A stretch of DNA of 64,000 bases from Pocillopora verrucosa (Eukaryota; Cnidaria; Anthozoa; Scleractinia; Pocilloporidae). Each line of letters begins with the position of its first letter. The first letter of the stretch is position 1. This document shows, in pieces, positions 16,081 through 26,714 of this stretch. The stretch lies in assembly GCF_036669915.1 (NCBI RefSeq), contig NC_089315.1:9448874-9512873 (forward strand), in the 5' to 3' direction. The position numbers were made by a program, and so were the translations under genes. The notes beneath the pieces were generated by a model. That model searched no databases and was not told the DNA's origin. It saw nothing but the letters and a program-made list of their open reading frames with translations.

Positions 16081-16376
16081 GCACTCATTCTGATTGGTTC
16101 TCACTTATGATCTATTGGAGGACAGACGTGTAGATGACGTCATCATTAAAACTTTTTTTCCGTATATTTTAATTCTTTATTATATAAAACAAATAGATTC
16201 CAAGTTGCCGTGCGTCTGTTCAGTAATAGATCACAGAGGACGTCAAAATGTGGTAAGAACATCAGTGACACACTCGGCTGTGCCTCGTGTGCCACTTTTT
16301 TGCTCTTACCACATTTTGACGTCATCTGTGAGCTATTACTGAACAGACGCACGGCAACTTGGAATCTATTTGTTAA
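16081..16376. repeat. Hairpin element inserted in the LINE (copy 1)
   Basis: The arms at about 16185-16252 and 16305-16376 are reverse complements (AGATTCCAAGTTGCCGTGCG and its complement), with the stretch CATCAGTGACACACTCGGCT in the loop. It begins GATTGGTTCTCACTTATGAT. LINE coding sequence continues on its other side, showing it entered the LINE. Confidence 0.75.
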
Positions 16377-16799
16377 ATGAAATACTGCAAGTCTCATGAC
16401 ACAAGATCTCGGATGCCTTATCACCTCCCCACTCCACGAACCAACAACGTTAACAGGAAACGAATTTTTTTTGATGCTCTTCAATTGTGGAAGAATATTA
16501 GCGATAATGACTTTGTTTATTCCACCGATCTAAAGAAGTTTTAAACTACCTTGACTGCATTAGGTGTAAATTCACACATGATAGTTTTAAAACTGACAGA
16601 ATATTCTAGTTTTTATTAATGTGATTGTAAGTTCCATGTGATCTTAATTATTTTAATATCCTTAATATCTTGTTATTTAGTATTTTAAATGTCTATGATT
16701 AGAAATATTGTTATTCAGTTTAATAGGGCCATAAGGGAGAATACAGTCTTGACTGTAATTGTGCGCCCTATTGAAATAAGGATTTACTTATTTACTAAC

Positions 16800-17070
16800 T
16801 TAATTGGTTCTCACTTGTGATCTATTGGACGACAGACACAGAGATGAGTTCACTGTTAACAAGATTTTGCTTTTTATTATTCAAAACAAACAGATTCCAT
16901 GTTGTCATGCATCTGTTTTTACGGCAGATCACATAAGATGTCAAGATGCAGTGAGAACATCAGTGACACACTTGGCTGCGCCTTGTGTGCCACTTGTTTT
17001 TCCTATCTCATATTTTTTGTCATGTTTTATCTATTACTGAGCAGCTGCACCATAACCTGGAATCAGCCCA
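16800..17070. repeat. Same hairpin family (copy 2), more decayed
   Basis: Begins AATTGGTTCTCACTTGTGAT and follows the order of copy 1, including CATCAGTGACACACTTGGCT. The right arm is strongly diverged, so the hairpin is now weak. Confidence 0.7.
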
Positions 17071-17109
17071 CAACTGACCACTAATCAGCCAATAATAATC
17101 AAGATTAGA

Positions 17110-17295
17110 ACAAGAGAAAACACAATAGAGCTCAACCTGAAGGCCGATGAAGAAAAAAAGAAAGAGGCCAGTATGTACGTCACTTTTGGGAGAACATTGC
17201 CTAGTTGAATTTTTGCACACCACCCACTCCTCCCACCAAAAATTTTCAATCCCTTTGTCCACTTCTGTGTTGTTCACAAGAAACTGATACCTCAT
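17110..17295. repeat. Outer part of the inverted duplication (partner at 42355-42535)
   Basis: The sequence from AATAGAGCTCAACCTGAAGG to CACTTCTGTGTTGTTCACAA recurs in reverse complement at 42355-42535. Together with the lectin A / lectin C match this marks the outer limits of an inverted segmental duplication. No convincing coding frame. Confidence 0.7.
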
Positions 17296-17626
17296 ATATG
17301 TGCATCAGCTTGTGCTCCCACCCCTCCCCCCTTAAAAAAGAAATAAGAGAAATGGGAAAACTTTTATTCTGGTGGCCGGTACCATTTCTTCCTGTGAGTC
17401 CGGCAAATTTTATGACTAGCATCTACATAAGTCATAAAATTTCTCTTTCCATGAATCAGACATTTCTTTTAATTGATCTTTTCAGGCAATCGTCTGACCT
17501 CGCAGAATGATAAGAGCCAAATATTGACTTGACTGTTTCGTAGTAATTGAATTATTCGTTTGACCAAATTGGCACTGATAGCGTCAGACACAGTAATAGG
17601 ACAAGTTAAATGACTTAAGCTAACGC

Positions 17627-17632
17627 TTTATT
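17627..17632 (-). terminator. Polyadenylation signal of lectin A
   Basis: AATAAA on the minus strand, 122 nt past the lectin A stop. The surrounding TTTTACAATAAAGCG context is kept in lectin B (27487-27492) and lectin C (41074-41079). Confidence 0.7.
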
Positions 17633-17753
17633 GTAAAACAAGCATTTCTTTACACCTTACAATTTATCTTATGATTTTTTTTTTAAATATCCCATTACCA
17701 AATTTTGCCTCTAAATCTCCAGCGTCGATTTTTGGTATTCCAGCGTTAGCAGT

Positions 17754-18827
17754 TCAAGCGAGCTTTTTGCACACCAGGCCAAAGGGCACGTGAGATGATA
17801 CCGTACAAGGCATGTCATTCCAGTAACCGCTTGCTCTGATTGGCAGAACGGAAGTATACCCAGTCCACATGTTGCTGCATGGTTCCCGGGATTTTCCATT
17901 CGGTTCATTTGGAGCCCAGGCTTTGTAGACTGGAACAGAGTAATCACTCCAGTAAAAGTCGTTAGCGGTCCACATCAGGCCGATCCACACTTGTTTCCTT
18001 GTTGGTGCAGACTTCCTCGCGACGGCTAGGACAAACTCGTTTTCCCGCGCATTGGTAATCTTTACCAGGTCTCCTCCCAGTCTTCGACAGAATCGTTGGG
18101 CCTGGTGCCAAGTCATGGATGTGCTGCTTGCATAATAGCAAAAGCTGTCGAGCTGCCTCCATCCCCAAGGGCAATACGCTATAAGATAAGAAACTCAATT
18201 ATTTAGTTTAATTGAAACAGTATGTGCGCTTTTAGTGCGATGATATTTCAGCTAGATACATTTCCATAATGATACATTTACGTAAAAGTAACCGCAGGCT
18301 CCGAAGACGAACTTGTTTTCTCGCGCATTTGTAATCTTTACCAAGTCTCCTCCCCTACGTTTACAATAATTTTGGGCCTAGTACCAAGTCATGGTCGTGC
18401 TTCTTGCAAAATAGCAAAAGCCATCGAACTGCCTCCACCCCAAAGGGCAATACACCGGGGAGGAAATTCACTGATTTATGAGGAATTTTGACGAAAAGTG
18501 CGCCTCCGATGTTGATAATAGTCCAGCTGGACCCTCCCTGACGGAGACGTATGCAACTGAAATTTTTGGTAATCTTCTTAGGATGCATCCAGGCAGAAAA
18601 CTCCAAAGGACTACAAAAGACGTTTCCATCTGATTACGTTTCATAGCTACGAGCATTATCGAGCTTATGAAATCAGAGAATTTTCTCAGATGAGTCACAA
18701 CCATTTTTCGGTCGGCCGAAAAAACAATGAATATTGGGTAAAGTTTGGGCTTATTTATCTGTATACCTGATACACATCCTGAAGCAAACAGTACGATACA
18801 AAGCGGAAGAATCTCGTGAATTTTCAT
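17754..18827 (-). CDS. Secreted C-type lectin A (two exons)
   Basis: Small secreted single-domain C-type lectin, 161 aa. Exon 1 (18827-18767) encodes the signal peptide MKIHEILPLCIVLFASGCVS and ends at GTATAC. Exon 2 (18178-17754), after a TTATAG acceptor, encodes the whole C-type lectin-like domain. It shows the opening CPWGW; CYYASSTSMTW; GGDLVKITNARENEF; the core WIGL; the calcium/sugar motif EPN followed by G; WND; and a closing CGLVCKK-like end written here FGLVCKKLA. EPN plus WND is the mannose-type calcium site arrangement, so sugar binding is plausible; the actual ligand is unknown. A broken partial copy of exon 2 lies in its intron (18305-18458). Lectins B and C are close paralogues. 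Confidence 0.85.
18305..18458 (-). pseudogene. Partial lectin-domain exon relic in lectin A intron
   Basis: The minus strand reads YCPLGWRQFDGFCYFARSTT, then TMTWY and an in-frame stop, and goes on to GGDLVKITNAREN before homology ends. It is the first third of a lectin exon 2, disabled by the stop and missing WIGL, EPN and WND. The exon 1-exon 2 phase of lectin A works without it, so it is presumably spliced out. Confidence 0.8.
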
Positions 18828-19909
18828 CTCGGTTCCTGTCAAGTGTCGCTTGCGGTGAAAAAGCGAATTCTTCCAGAAGAGGATTTCACTCTCGATAACA
18901 CAACTGGTATGAGATAGGAAACGGAATTCACGGTATCATACACACTCAAATGAACAAGTTAAAACGAGAACAAGGAGGAGGAATATTTAATCAGTTTGTC
19001 TAGTAAACAATGAAGCTTTATTCGAAATTTTACAAAACTTGAACTTTCGACAACTCGTGCCAAGATCTATCAGGTTAGATGTTTTTAAAGTGAGGTTGAA
19101 TAAAATGAGAAAAGGTATTCATTAAAATGCTCGGCGCCGTTTTTCAGAATTCCTTGATTCTCGGCCTTTTTACAACTTCGACATACCGCATTTTTTATGT
19201 TCTTCGAGAACTAACGTGCGTTGAGGAATCCATTTTGCGGAACTCCATTTTACCCCAGTTCTACTATGATATTCAGCTGCAATGGAGCAGGGAAAGAATT
19301 TCGAAGGACTCGTGCGATGCTTGAGGTCATAAGAACAGGGAGAGAAAACGCACGACTTTTTCAAGGAACATCAAAATATTATCTCGACTTATTAAGATGA
19401 CGCATCCAAAACCGGCGTCGTCTGAATTTCATAACGGAATTCTAACGAAGTTGATTACCATAAACAATATATTTTCCCCCAGGGTGGCCGATAAAATGAA
19501 AACCCGAGATCCAAAACCGAAGAGTTAAATCTTAAAAAAGAAAAATTTAGAATTGTTTCCAATATAAAAGAAGAAACCGTGCTCAAGCGCTTTTCTTGAA
19601 TGACTGTAAGAAAAACGTCGATACGGCAATACCTTTTGTTATTAGGGAAACGTCTGCCTCAAACTGCAAGACAAAGACCCGTATCTACTTTTCTCGAAGA
19701 TAAAAGAAACAAGATTGATGGAATCTTCGATTTGTAGAAATTACTACATTAAAGTATAAGACGAATACCATCGTAAATCGCTTTGGTCGAAGATGCGACA
19801 TCTAAGTATATAGTTAATGAAGATAGCATTAAAAGCGATAAGAGAACGTTTGTTCTACTCTCAATACATTAGCATGTTTATGCCGCGCTCTTAGTTATAA
19901 TATGAAAAA
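18828..19909. other. Lectin A upstream region and intergenic sequence
   Basis: 18900-19060 is similar to the promoter side of lectin B (28400-28560): both share AATGAACAAGT and GTCTAGTAAACA / GTCGAGTAAACA-type blocks. The TATA position of lectin B is degenerate here. From about 19100 to 19900 I recognise nothing. Confidence 0.45.
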
Positions 19910-20085
19910 CTAAAGATTTTGTCGATAACTGCATATAGGCCTTGCTTTCTCTTTGGACCGTTTCTTGGGTCCTGTTAGAATAGAGTAGTTCAAGCACCAC
20001 TCTGAGTCTCTGTCTAACTGTCTTTCTCTCTCTTTCAGCTCTAAGTAACGCTCATAAACATCCTGTCGGTAGGCATGATTGAGCT
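19910..20085 (-). CDS. Possible terminal exon of an unrecognised gene
   Basis: An open minus-strand frame reading LNHAYRQDVYERYLELKERE, RQLDRDSEWCLNYSILTG and a basic end PKKRSKEKAR, then a stop at 19910. The composition (charged, helix-like) looks more protein-like than the neighbouring frames, and a pyrimidine stretch ending GTGAG precedes it. I do not recognise the family, find no sure splice acceptor and see no partner exon. It may be a gene fragment. Confidence 0.25.
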
Positions 20086-21340
20086 CACGGGAGAGGGAAC
20101 ATATATTTAGAACGCCAACCCAAACAATTTCGCAAGACATTCGAAATGAACAACAAAGTACTTGAAAAACAACCAATCTTCGAGAACAAAACCCTAAACA
20201 AAACTTCCTGATGAGGACTCTAAGCAAGGACAAGGAAAAACCCAAACACGTCTAGTGATGACGATTATGGTACTAGAATTAAGCCCTATTACGACGGTCA
20301 AGGACACTACTCAAAAGGTAAAAATAAACGTGTGGTCTTGCAGCACATGATAAACCAAGGCTAATGAGACTCACACAAGGATTTCAAGATAATCTAACAG
20401 CAATTCCCAAATACGTCAGGACATTTCAAATTTTAGTAGTTCCCAAACACTTCTAATATTAGGATAATGTTAGTATTAGCTGTCATAAAGTTTGATATTT
20501 TGAGTTATGTCATTAACCTTCCACATAATGGTCAGCCAAATGTCTTGGTCAGTTTCCAAATTGCTACAGAACTAGTCTTAACGACGGCGATGAGACATAA
20601 ATGTGGTATAAACGTGAGTTTGATGGTTGGAACCAATGTTTTTTATAAAGGCATTTTGTAAAGGAGGTGACACTTTTCTTCTTTGAATGGATAACAGGTA
20701 AACAATCTTCGTTGAAATATACTGTTTAAAACATGTTTTGTAGTTTTTGTAGACGCGTGTATTATGGCACTTCTTGTTTGTTTTAATCGAGCGCGAAGCG
20801 AAAACTGTCATAGAATTTAACCGAATTCTAATACTCGTTGTGAAATTCTGCTTAATATAGCTCTTTTAGTTTTCAAAGCGCGCGTGCATTGATTCTATCT
20901 GTCTTCAATCAAGCGCGCGGTACGCAACAAAGTAGCCTGTGTACAGCCGCCCCCTCTTAGGTCTCGCTCACAAACAAATCCGTCCGTAACAGATTTACGC
21001 ATTAACATGCACGCATCAGCGTAAATTAAAAGGTGTCTACAAATGTTTTCACAGTTTTGCACTGAACTCACGCATTTACAAGGGTAAATGGTAGACAGTA
21101 AGTAGATACGCGCCAATAAACATGAATAAACTTAGGTGATACAATACCGCCGCTGACGTTATTGATGTGTTTTTAACCTCTTTCTGCGTACATTTTTTGC
21201 CAAATCGCGAAATCTTTTATCGGACAGTGTGTTATCATATTCGTAATAAACAAATCGGACTTCTGCTGCGCGGTCGTCCGATTTCGTCATCACTCGTATG
21301 ATTACAGACCGAATTGGACTCCACTCAGTCCTATTACTAT
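20086..21340. other. Intergenic, nothing recognised
   Basis: No frame with a recognisable domain on either strand. Several GCGCGC-containing patches near 20880-20920 are the only compositional change. Confidence 0.35.
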
Positions 21341-24012
21341 ATATATGTTATTTGCCGGCTGGGAGGTCCGTATGGTGAAAAACTGTGACCGAGGTCACAG
21401 TTTTTCACCATACGGACCGACCCTTAGCCGGTAAATAACATATTTATTGTTTTTAAACGTGACGAAATTCTTTCCGAAAGAACCCGAATGATTTATGGCC
21501 GTAAATACGGCAAGATCTTCCATAAACTGAACAATTTTTGAGTGAGTAAATGGTAATTAAAATAGAGGTGATGCAAATTTAAGAGAGATGCCTCAGCGAA
21601 ACATTTTCATTTCCGTAACGATAAAGGTGATTTAAAAGGCTTCCAAACAAACTTTGAAACATTATTTTTACAAGTATCCGTCACAATCTGACACCTGTCA
21701 ATTAGAGAGCGCGCAAGAAAAAAAAGCGTAGGAACATTTAAAAACCAACAGAACTAGTTTGGCAAGGACTGTCACGACAATGTTTTATTCAAAATCAGTC
21801 AATGATCTAACGGAAAGTATTATTCACTCTCATCGACCATTCATTCATGTACGAAGATTTACCTCTGTTCATTAAGTAAACGGCGAGGAAAGTAATTGTG
21901 AGTAAATTCAATTTTTTTATTTTGAAGTTGTGAGAGTTTGTTTGTTTGTTTGCTGTAATGGCGTGTTTAATTCTGGTCTTTCCTTCACAAAAACTAAATT
22001 CGAACGGCACACTCCAACGAGACACAAGGGAATTTAATGCGGCCTTTTCTCAAAAAATTCCTTCAATTTCTTTCGTGCAATTTACGGTACAAATGTCCAA
22101 ATTGAACGGAATTGGAAAGACTCACCGGGAGCGTATATTTGTTGTAGAACTTAAATTAAAACTTCGCTCGCTCTTTCACTATGAACAAATTGCTCGAGAA
22201 AATTTAGATATTAAATGAATGAAAGTTCCATCATTTAGTTTAACTGTAACCAAATACCTCACGTTGCAACTTTCTGGGTACTTTTTGTGAACGATTAAAA
22301 TTAATTGCAGACGGTTTTTAGGCCGCTTGTCAACCACCGTAATGACACGTAATGATGTTTATACAAATTCATTCTGAAACCAATATTTTTCTGTCAACCA
22401 AAGTGATTTGATATAGAGAAAAGAGAGGATTCATAAGTTATTTATCGGCTTGAGGTAGTGACCGACGTGTTTGCTTGAAAATACTGCCCGGCCGGAAAAC
22501 GAGGTATATTTATGAAAAATGACAACGAAAGTTGGGATGTACTCGGCGACTCACGAAAGCGTTACCGTGGCCCGTGGGCAGAGATAGGAAAATACTGACC
22601 GGGTAAAGAACCAATCAGATTGCAAGATTCGTTACCGTGCCCTCTAAAAAAACAATAATAATATTATTGTTTTTTTAGAGGGCACGGTAACGAATCTTGC
22701 AATCTGATTGGTTCTTTACCCGGTCAGTATTTTCCTATCTCTGCCCACGGGCCACGGTAACGCTTTCGTGAGTCGCCGAGTACATCCCAACTTTCGTTGT
22801 CATTTTTCATAAATATACCTCGTTTTCCAGCTGGGCAGTATTTTTAAGCAAACACGTCGGTCACTACCTCAAGCCGATAAATAACTTATGAATCCTCCCT
22901 TTTCTCTCTATCAAATCACTTTGGTTGACAGAAAAATATTGGTTTCAGAATGAATTTGTATAAACAATAGTGTCATTACGTTGGTTGACAAGCGGCCTAA
23001 AAACCGTCTGCAATTAATTTTAATCGTTCACAAAAAGTACCCAGAAAGTTGAAACGTGAGGCATTTGGTTACAGTTAAACTGAACGATGGAACTTTCATT
23101 CATTTAATATCTGAATTTTCTAGAGCAATTTGTTCATAATGAAAGAGCGAGCGAAGTTTTAATTTAAGTTCTACAACAAATATACGCTCCTGGTGAGTCT
23201 TTCCAATTCCGTTCAATTTGGACATTTGTACCTTAAATTGCACAACAGAAATTGAAGGAATTGAGAAAAGGCTGCATTATATTCCCTTGTGTCTCGTTGG
23301 AGTGTGCTGTTCGAATTTAGTTTTTGTGAAGGAAAGATCAGAGTTAAACACGCCATTACAGCAAACAAACGAGCAAACTCTCACAACTTCAAAATAAAAA
23401 ATTGAGTTTACTCACAATTACTTTCCTCGCCGTTTACTTAGTGAACAGAGGTAAATCTTCGTACATGAATGAATGGTCGATGAGAGTAAATAATACTTTC
23501 CGTTAGATCATTAACTGATTTTTAAGAAAACATTGTCGTGACAGTCCTTACCAAACTAGTTCTGTTGGTTTTCAAATGTTCCTACGATTTTTTTTTTCTT
23601 GCGCGCTCTCTAATTGACAGGTGTCAGATTGTGACAGATACTTGTAAAAATAATGTTTCAAAGTTTGTTTGGAAGCCTTTTAAATCACCTTTATCGTTAC
23701 GGAAATGAAAATGTTTCGTTTTTGCATCACCTCTATTTTAACTACCATTTACTCACTCAAAAATTGTTCAGTTTATGGAAGATCTTGCCGTATTTACGGC
23801 CATAAGTCATTCGGGTTCTTTCGGAAAGAATTTCGTCAAGTTTAAAAACAATAAATATGTTATTTACCGGCTAAGGGTCGGTCCGTATGGTGAAAAACTG
23901 TGACCTCGGCCTTGAAAATGCTGCCCTCGGCCTACGGCCTCGGGCAGCATTTTCAAGACCTCGGTCACAGTTTTTCACCATACGGACCTCCCAGCCGGCA
24001 AATAACATATAT
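21341..24012. mobile_element. Giant foldback element, 2.67-kb near-perfect palindrome
   Basis: The left arm (21341 to about 22660) and right arm (about 22664-24012) are reverse complements over their whole length, about 1.3 kb each, with scattered substitutions and small indels. The centre is AATAATAATATTATT flanked by CCCTCTAAAAAAACAA. The outer ends are ATATATGTTATTTGCCGGCT and its complement. Each end carries its own smaller hairpin: GGTCCGTATGGTGAAAAACT and its complement a few bases further in. The right-end hairpin holds an additional palindrome (23911-23957) that the left lacks. No transposase is recognised, so it is a non-autonomous foldback-type element or a recent inverted duplication of a shorter repeat. 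Confidence 0.9.
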
Positions 24013-24899
24013 TTATGCACACAAAGAATTAAGTCTGACTTGCATAGCGCGCGCGAGATTTGAACTGCTCTTATACTATGAAAGATAAATCTGTGAACGG
24101 CGAATTCGTGATTCGATAGTCCGTCGAGCGAGAAAGTGAAAGTTTCCCCCTCCAACTTTCTCGCTGCTATTTTCTCCTCTCAAATGTTCTTTTCGCTGTC
24201 TGCTTGGAAAATCATGATCAGACAGAGTAGAGAGGGACTGTTCGTAGTTTATGACTGCATGGCGAACGCCTCGCTCCCTTGGCTAAATGTATGCTCTCAT
24301 CGTCAGTACCTAGCGTAGTGCGTCTCTGGATAAATATTTAAATATATCTTTGGCCAGTTTAAAGCAAGACAAAAGCAAACAGTGGCGATATCATAGTTTT
24401 AAGCTACCGCCTTCTAAGCTTTAATATTGTTCACCTCTATGCAACCGTCGCCCCTACCCGTCCCCCGCACCATGGTTATTTGCACCGAACGAATCCTACC
24501 AGTATCACCCTCCCCAGGGAGAATTTGTTTTTCCTTCGGTCTTTCCGAGCGTTAAAATTTCCCGCTCGTATGCTAATGAAAACTTCGACAAATCCCTCAC
24601 GTGTTCTGAAGCTGTTTGCGCCATTGTTCAAAAATGGCCATATAAGGTCATCTTTCGCTTGTATAACAAAGCCTATTGTTATCAATGTTGAGCCACTTTT
24701 CTTGAGACGATGAATAGGCTAGGATTTTGTTTGTGCGAGATAGCCGGGTAACTAATTATCGTCCATCAAGAACTTGCATATATGCTCCGAACACTTTGAG
24801 ACTAAACAAATCGTGAAGACACTTTCTGGAATTAAAGGGTTAGCACACGGCAGGGTTCGAACCATATTTAATCAGAAGTCCAAGTCAACACGAAAAGAG
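24013..24899. other. Intergenic, nothing recognised
   Basis: Open frames at 24480-24713 on both strands overlap each other and show no domain. Confidence 0.35.
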
Positions 24900-24904
24900 G
24901 TCGA

Positions 24905-25345
24905 ATGAGCGGAAAAAACGAAACACTAGCGAAGACATCAAAGCCAAAATTTTCCGTGTTTCTACTGATATTGCTCTGGAAGACCACGACTACGTCCTTA
25001 AGGAAAACAAAGTTCATAGAGCAGACGCTCTCAAAGAAAAGGACTATGTGATTGTTTCTTTCCAAACAGACATTGACCTCCAACGAATGGTAAATATGAT
25101 AAAAAATTTATCGATGGTAAGAACTGATAACAAAACAATTCGAAACGAACTCAGTAACAAGCCAGAATTGAAACGGAAACTTTTCATGGATGATGTACTG
25201 ATAAATGACAAATCTGTGAAATTGTTCACAGGATTTCCAACTTTTACCTGTCTGATGCCATCATCAAATAAATCGTGGTACTTCAGATCATTCACATTCC
25301 CCTCAGTAAATAAGCGAAAACCCTCAAGACTTTTATACGACCATT
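24905..25345 (+). pseudogene. Transposase N-terminal fragment (DDE/THAP-transposon type)
   Basis: An open frame reads RNTSEDIKAKIFRVSTDIAL ... DYVIVSFQTDIDLQRMVN ... LFMDDVLINDKSVKLFTGFP and ends at 25345. The 'DKxVKxxTGxP' block resembles the conserved stretch just ahead of the DDE catalytic domain in THAP-associated DDE_4-type transposases. No catalytic part follows, and there is an in-frame stop or no Met at the beginning, so I treat it as a fragment. The identification is from pattern memory only. Confidence 0.4.
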
Positions 25346-25570
25346 AACAGTCTTCAACGTAGCCATCTTTTCCAACCAGATAGTGGTAAATATCGGGAAA
25401 CCTGAAGTCTGGAATGCCGGTGAAGTCATGAGAATTTCGTTCTTGCAAAGCTCTAGTAGTTCTGCCCTTTTCCTACTCCTACCGTTCATAGAAATTTGAA
25501 TACCCCTTTCCTTTAAAAATTTCCGTAGCTCTGGAACTTTCACATTTGTGAAGGCATCATTCGCTGCCAT
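25292..25570 (-). CDS. Short SAP-domain protein or fragment
   Basis: 92 codons starting MAANDAFTNVKVPELRKFLK. The first ~45 residues (VPELRKFLKERGI, then RSRKRAELLELCKNE) match the SAP motif, a helix-turn-helix DNA-binding unit. The remainder overlaps, on the opposite strand, the transposase fragment at 24905-25345 and looks non-conserved. In cnidarian genomes N-terminal SAP domains often belong to repeat-encoded proteins; here it is probably a severed 5' end of such a gene. Confidence 0.4.
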   Translation of the reverse strand: MAANDAFTNVKVPELRKFLKERGIQISMNGRSRKRAELLELCKNEILMTSPAFQTSGFPIFTTIWLEKMATLKTVNGRIKVLRVFAYLLRGM

Positions 25571-25743
25571 GTTGAGACGACTCCTATTCCCCTCAGTATC
25601 GACTTGATGCTGAAAACTAGTTCCCGGACTTTCTCGCACAAACAATTCGAAACTAGCCTATCAGCACATTTTTTTTCTTTCCTCAAATTATTTTAGATTG
25701 AGGTTATTCTCAACGTAGATAGGCTTTAAATTATTATTATCAA

Positions 25744-26163
25744 GGGTTCAATAACAGAATACAACTGACAGCTTGCATCTTGGGCATCTACAATGTAAGA
25801 CCATGTTGGCTGAAGCATGCATGAGACACAGAGGTTCTTCCCAACCTCACGCTCAGCCGCCTTCCATGATTCTTCTCCCTACTTGCTTTTCAGCAGCCTA
25901 TGGAGCAACTAGGGAATGAGCTCAAAAGATGATGTCAGATGTATACCAAATGCAAAGTTATTGCTTGTTTTTTCAGGGTCAAGGCATCCTTGTGGAGCTG
26001 AGTGTCAGCTTAGTTATATCATTTAAAGATGGATTATATGCAGCTTAGCGAGGTGGTCCTTGGTTTAAAAGAAGAGGATGCAAATCGTCCCCGTCCTGAA
26101 GAAATGAACGCTGTAGATTCAAACAGATAGTCGTGCTGTGCAGAAAGACATCAAAATTTCTAG
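25744..26163 (+). pseudogene. Broken copy of the aminotransferase last exon
   Basis: Matches exon 5 of the gene at 8798-13293 from its first base (GGTTCAATAAC versus GGTGCAATAAC) to its stop (TTTCTAG in both). Shared stretches include CAGCTTGCATCTTGGGCATC, GAGACACAGAGGTTCTTCCC and AGATGATGTCAGATGTATAC. Frameshifts and in-frame stops disable it. Exons 1-4 are absent. The bases just before the copy (ATTATTATCAAG) differ from the parent intron except for the AG. It is a segmental fragment and not a full processed copy. Confidence 0.9.
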
Positions 26164-26559
26164 AAGTGATGAGTCTTCCGTCAAACCAAATGCATGTAAT
26201 GCACACTGAGACCACGAATAACTCTGAGTTCTTATACTGCGCTAACTGTTCTGACAAATTTTTCCATCGATTTTCTCTACTTTTGACTTAAAAATGACTG
26301 GTATATTGAAAAAGAAACACCAGTTTGCATTCGTAAAATGAAAAACGGCTAAAGATGGCTTCTGTTTTCATTTTCAAATCAACCTGAGGAAGTAAAATGT
26401 TCCCTCTCAGAAACTCTACGCCATGTTTGAAACATTTAAAAAAAAAATGTGTGAAAAATCTATATTGTCATTTCAAGAAATGTCGTATTTTGTAGTCTGA
26501 TAACGGAATGTTCCAAATGCCAAAAGTAAACTGACTGATTCTCAAGCGATGACTATTGA
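26164..26559. other. Intergenic, nothing recognised
   Basis: No domain-bearing frame and no strong repeat seen. Confidence 0.35.
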
Positions 26560-26690
26560 TGACCTGTTTGTGTAAATTAGAGGTGACAGCGTCCTACAGA
26601 ACATTAAAACAAGCTTCAACATTCATGCAAATGCTTTAATGTAAACTAAGTATCCCTTTACACCATACAATTCATTTGTATGTTATTACA
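26560..26690 (-). pseudogene. Lectin 3' UTR relic
   Basis: Resembles the region behind the lectin A stop (about 17560-17670), including the equivalent of AGCGTC...ACA and the TTTACACCATACAATT / TTTACACCTTACAATT block around the polyadenylation site (the AATAAA itself is altered). No lectin domain lies upstream of it; a different repeat follows. It is a remnant of a fourth lectin gene or a rearranged end. Confidence 0.6.
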
Positions 26691-26714
26691 AAATTATTTA
26701 CAAAGAAAAAGGCT

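Larger units (their letters stand above)
14300..16790 (+). mobile_element. Decayed non-LTR retrotransposon (LINE) with reverse-transcriptase remnants
   Basis: Frames in sequence order match the reverse transcriptase of Jockey/CR1-type LINEs: VATGLDGISVPLLKLISLDI (about 14430-14500), ILLDLRKTFDMVNHNLL with the first catalytic Asp (about 14810-14865), MFADDATF (the YxDD-type active site, 15069 on), then a C-terminal region from 15670 (KKLLKRVAVLARIKKFLPIK, VEYYVSVWASCNAGLLDDI, VQKRCARLIFD). Its very end (SHDTRSRMPYHLPTPRTNN, stop near 16544) comes after an interruption. Stops and frameshifts break it throughout, so it is dead. It is interrupted by a second LINE tail (15311-15664) and a hairpin element (16081-16376). 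After 16545 comes 3' UTR-like sequence. Confidence 0.85.

Noticed and set aside
20895-21116. 73-codon Cys-containing minus-strand frame
   Set aside because: No recognisable family, no signal peptide and no splice context; probably chance.
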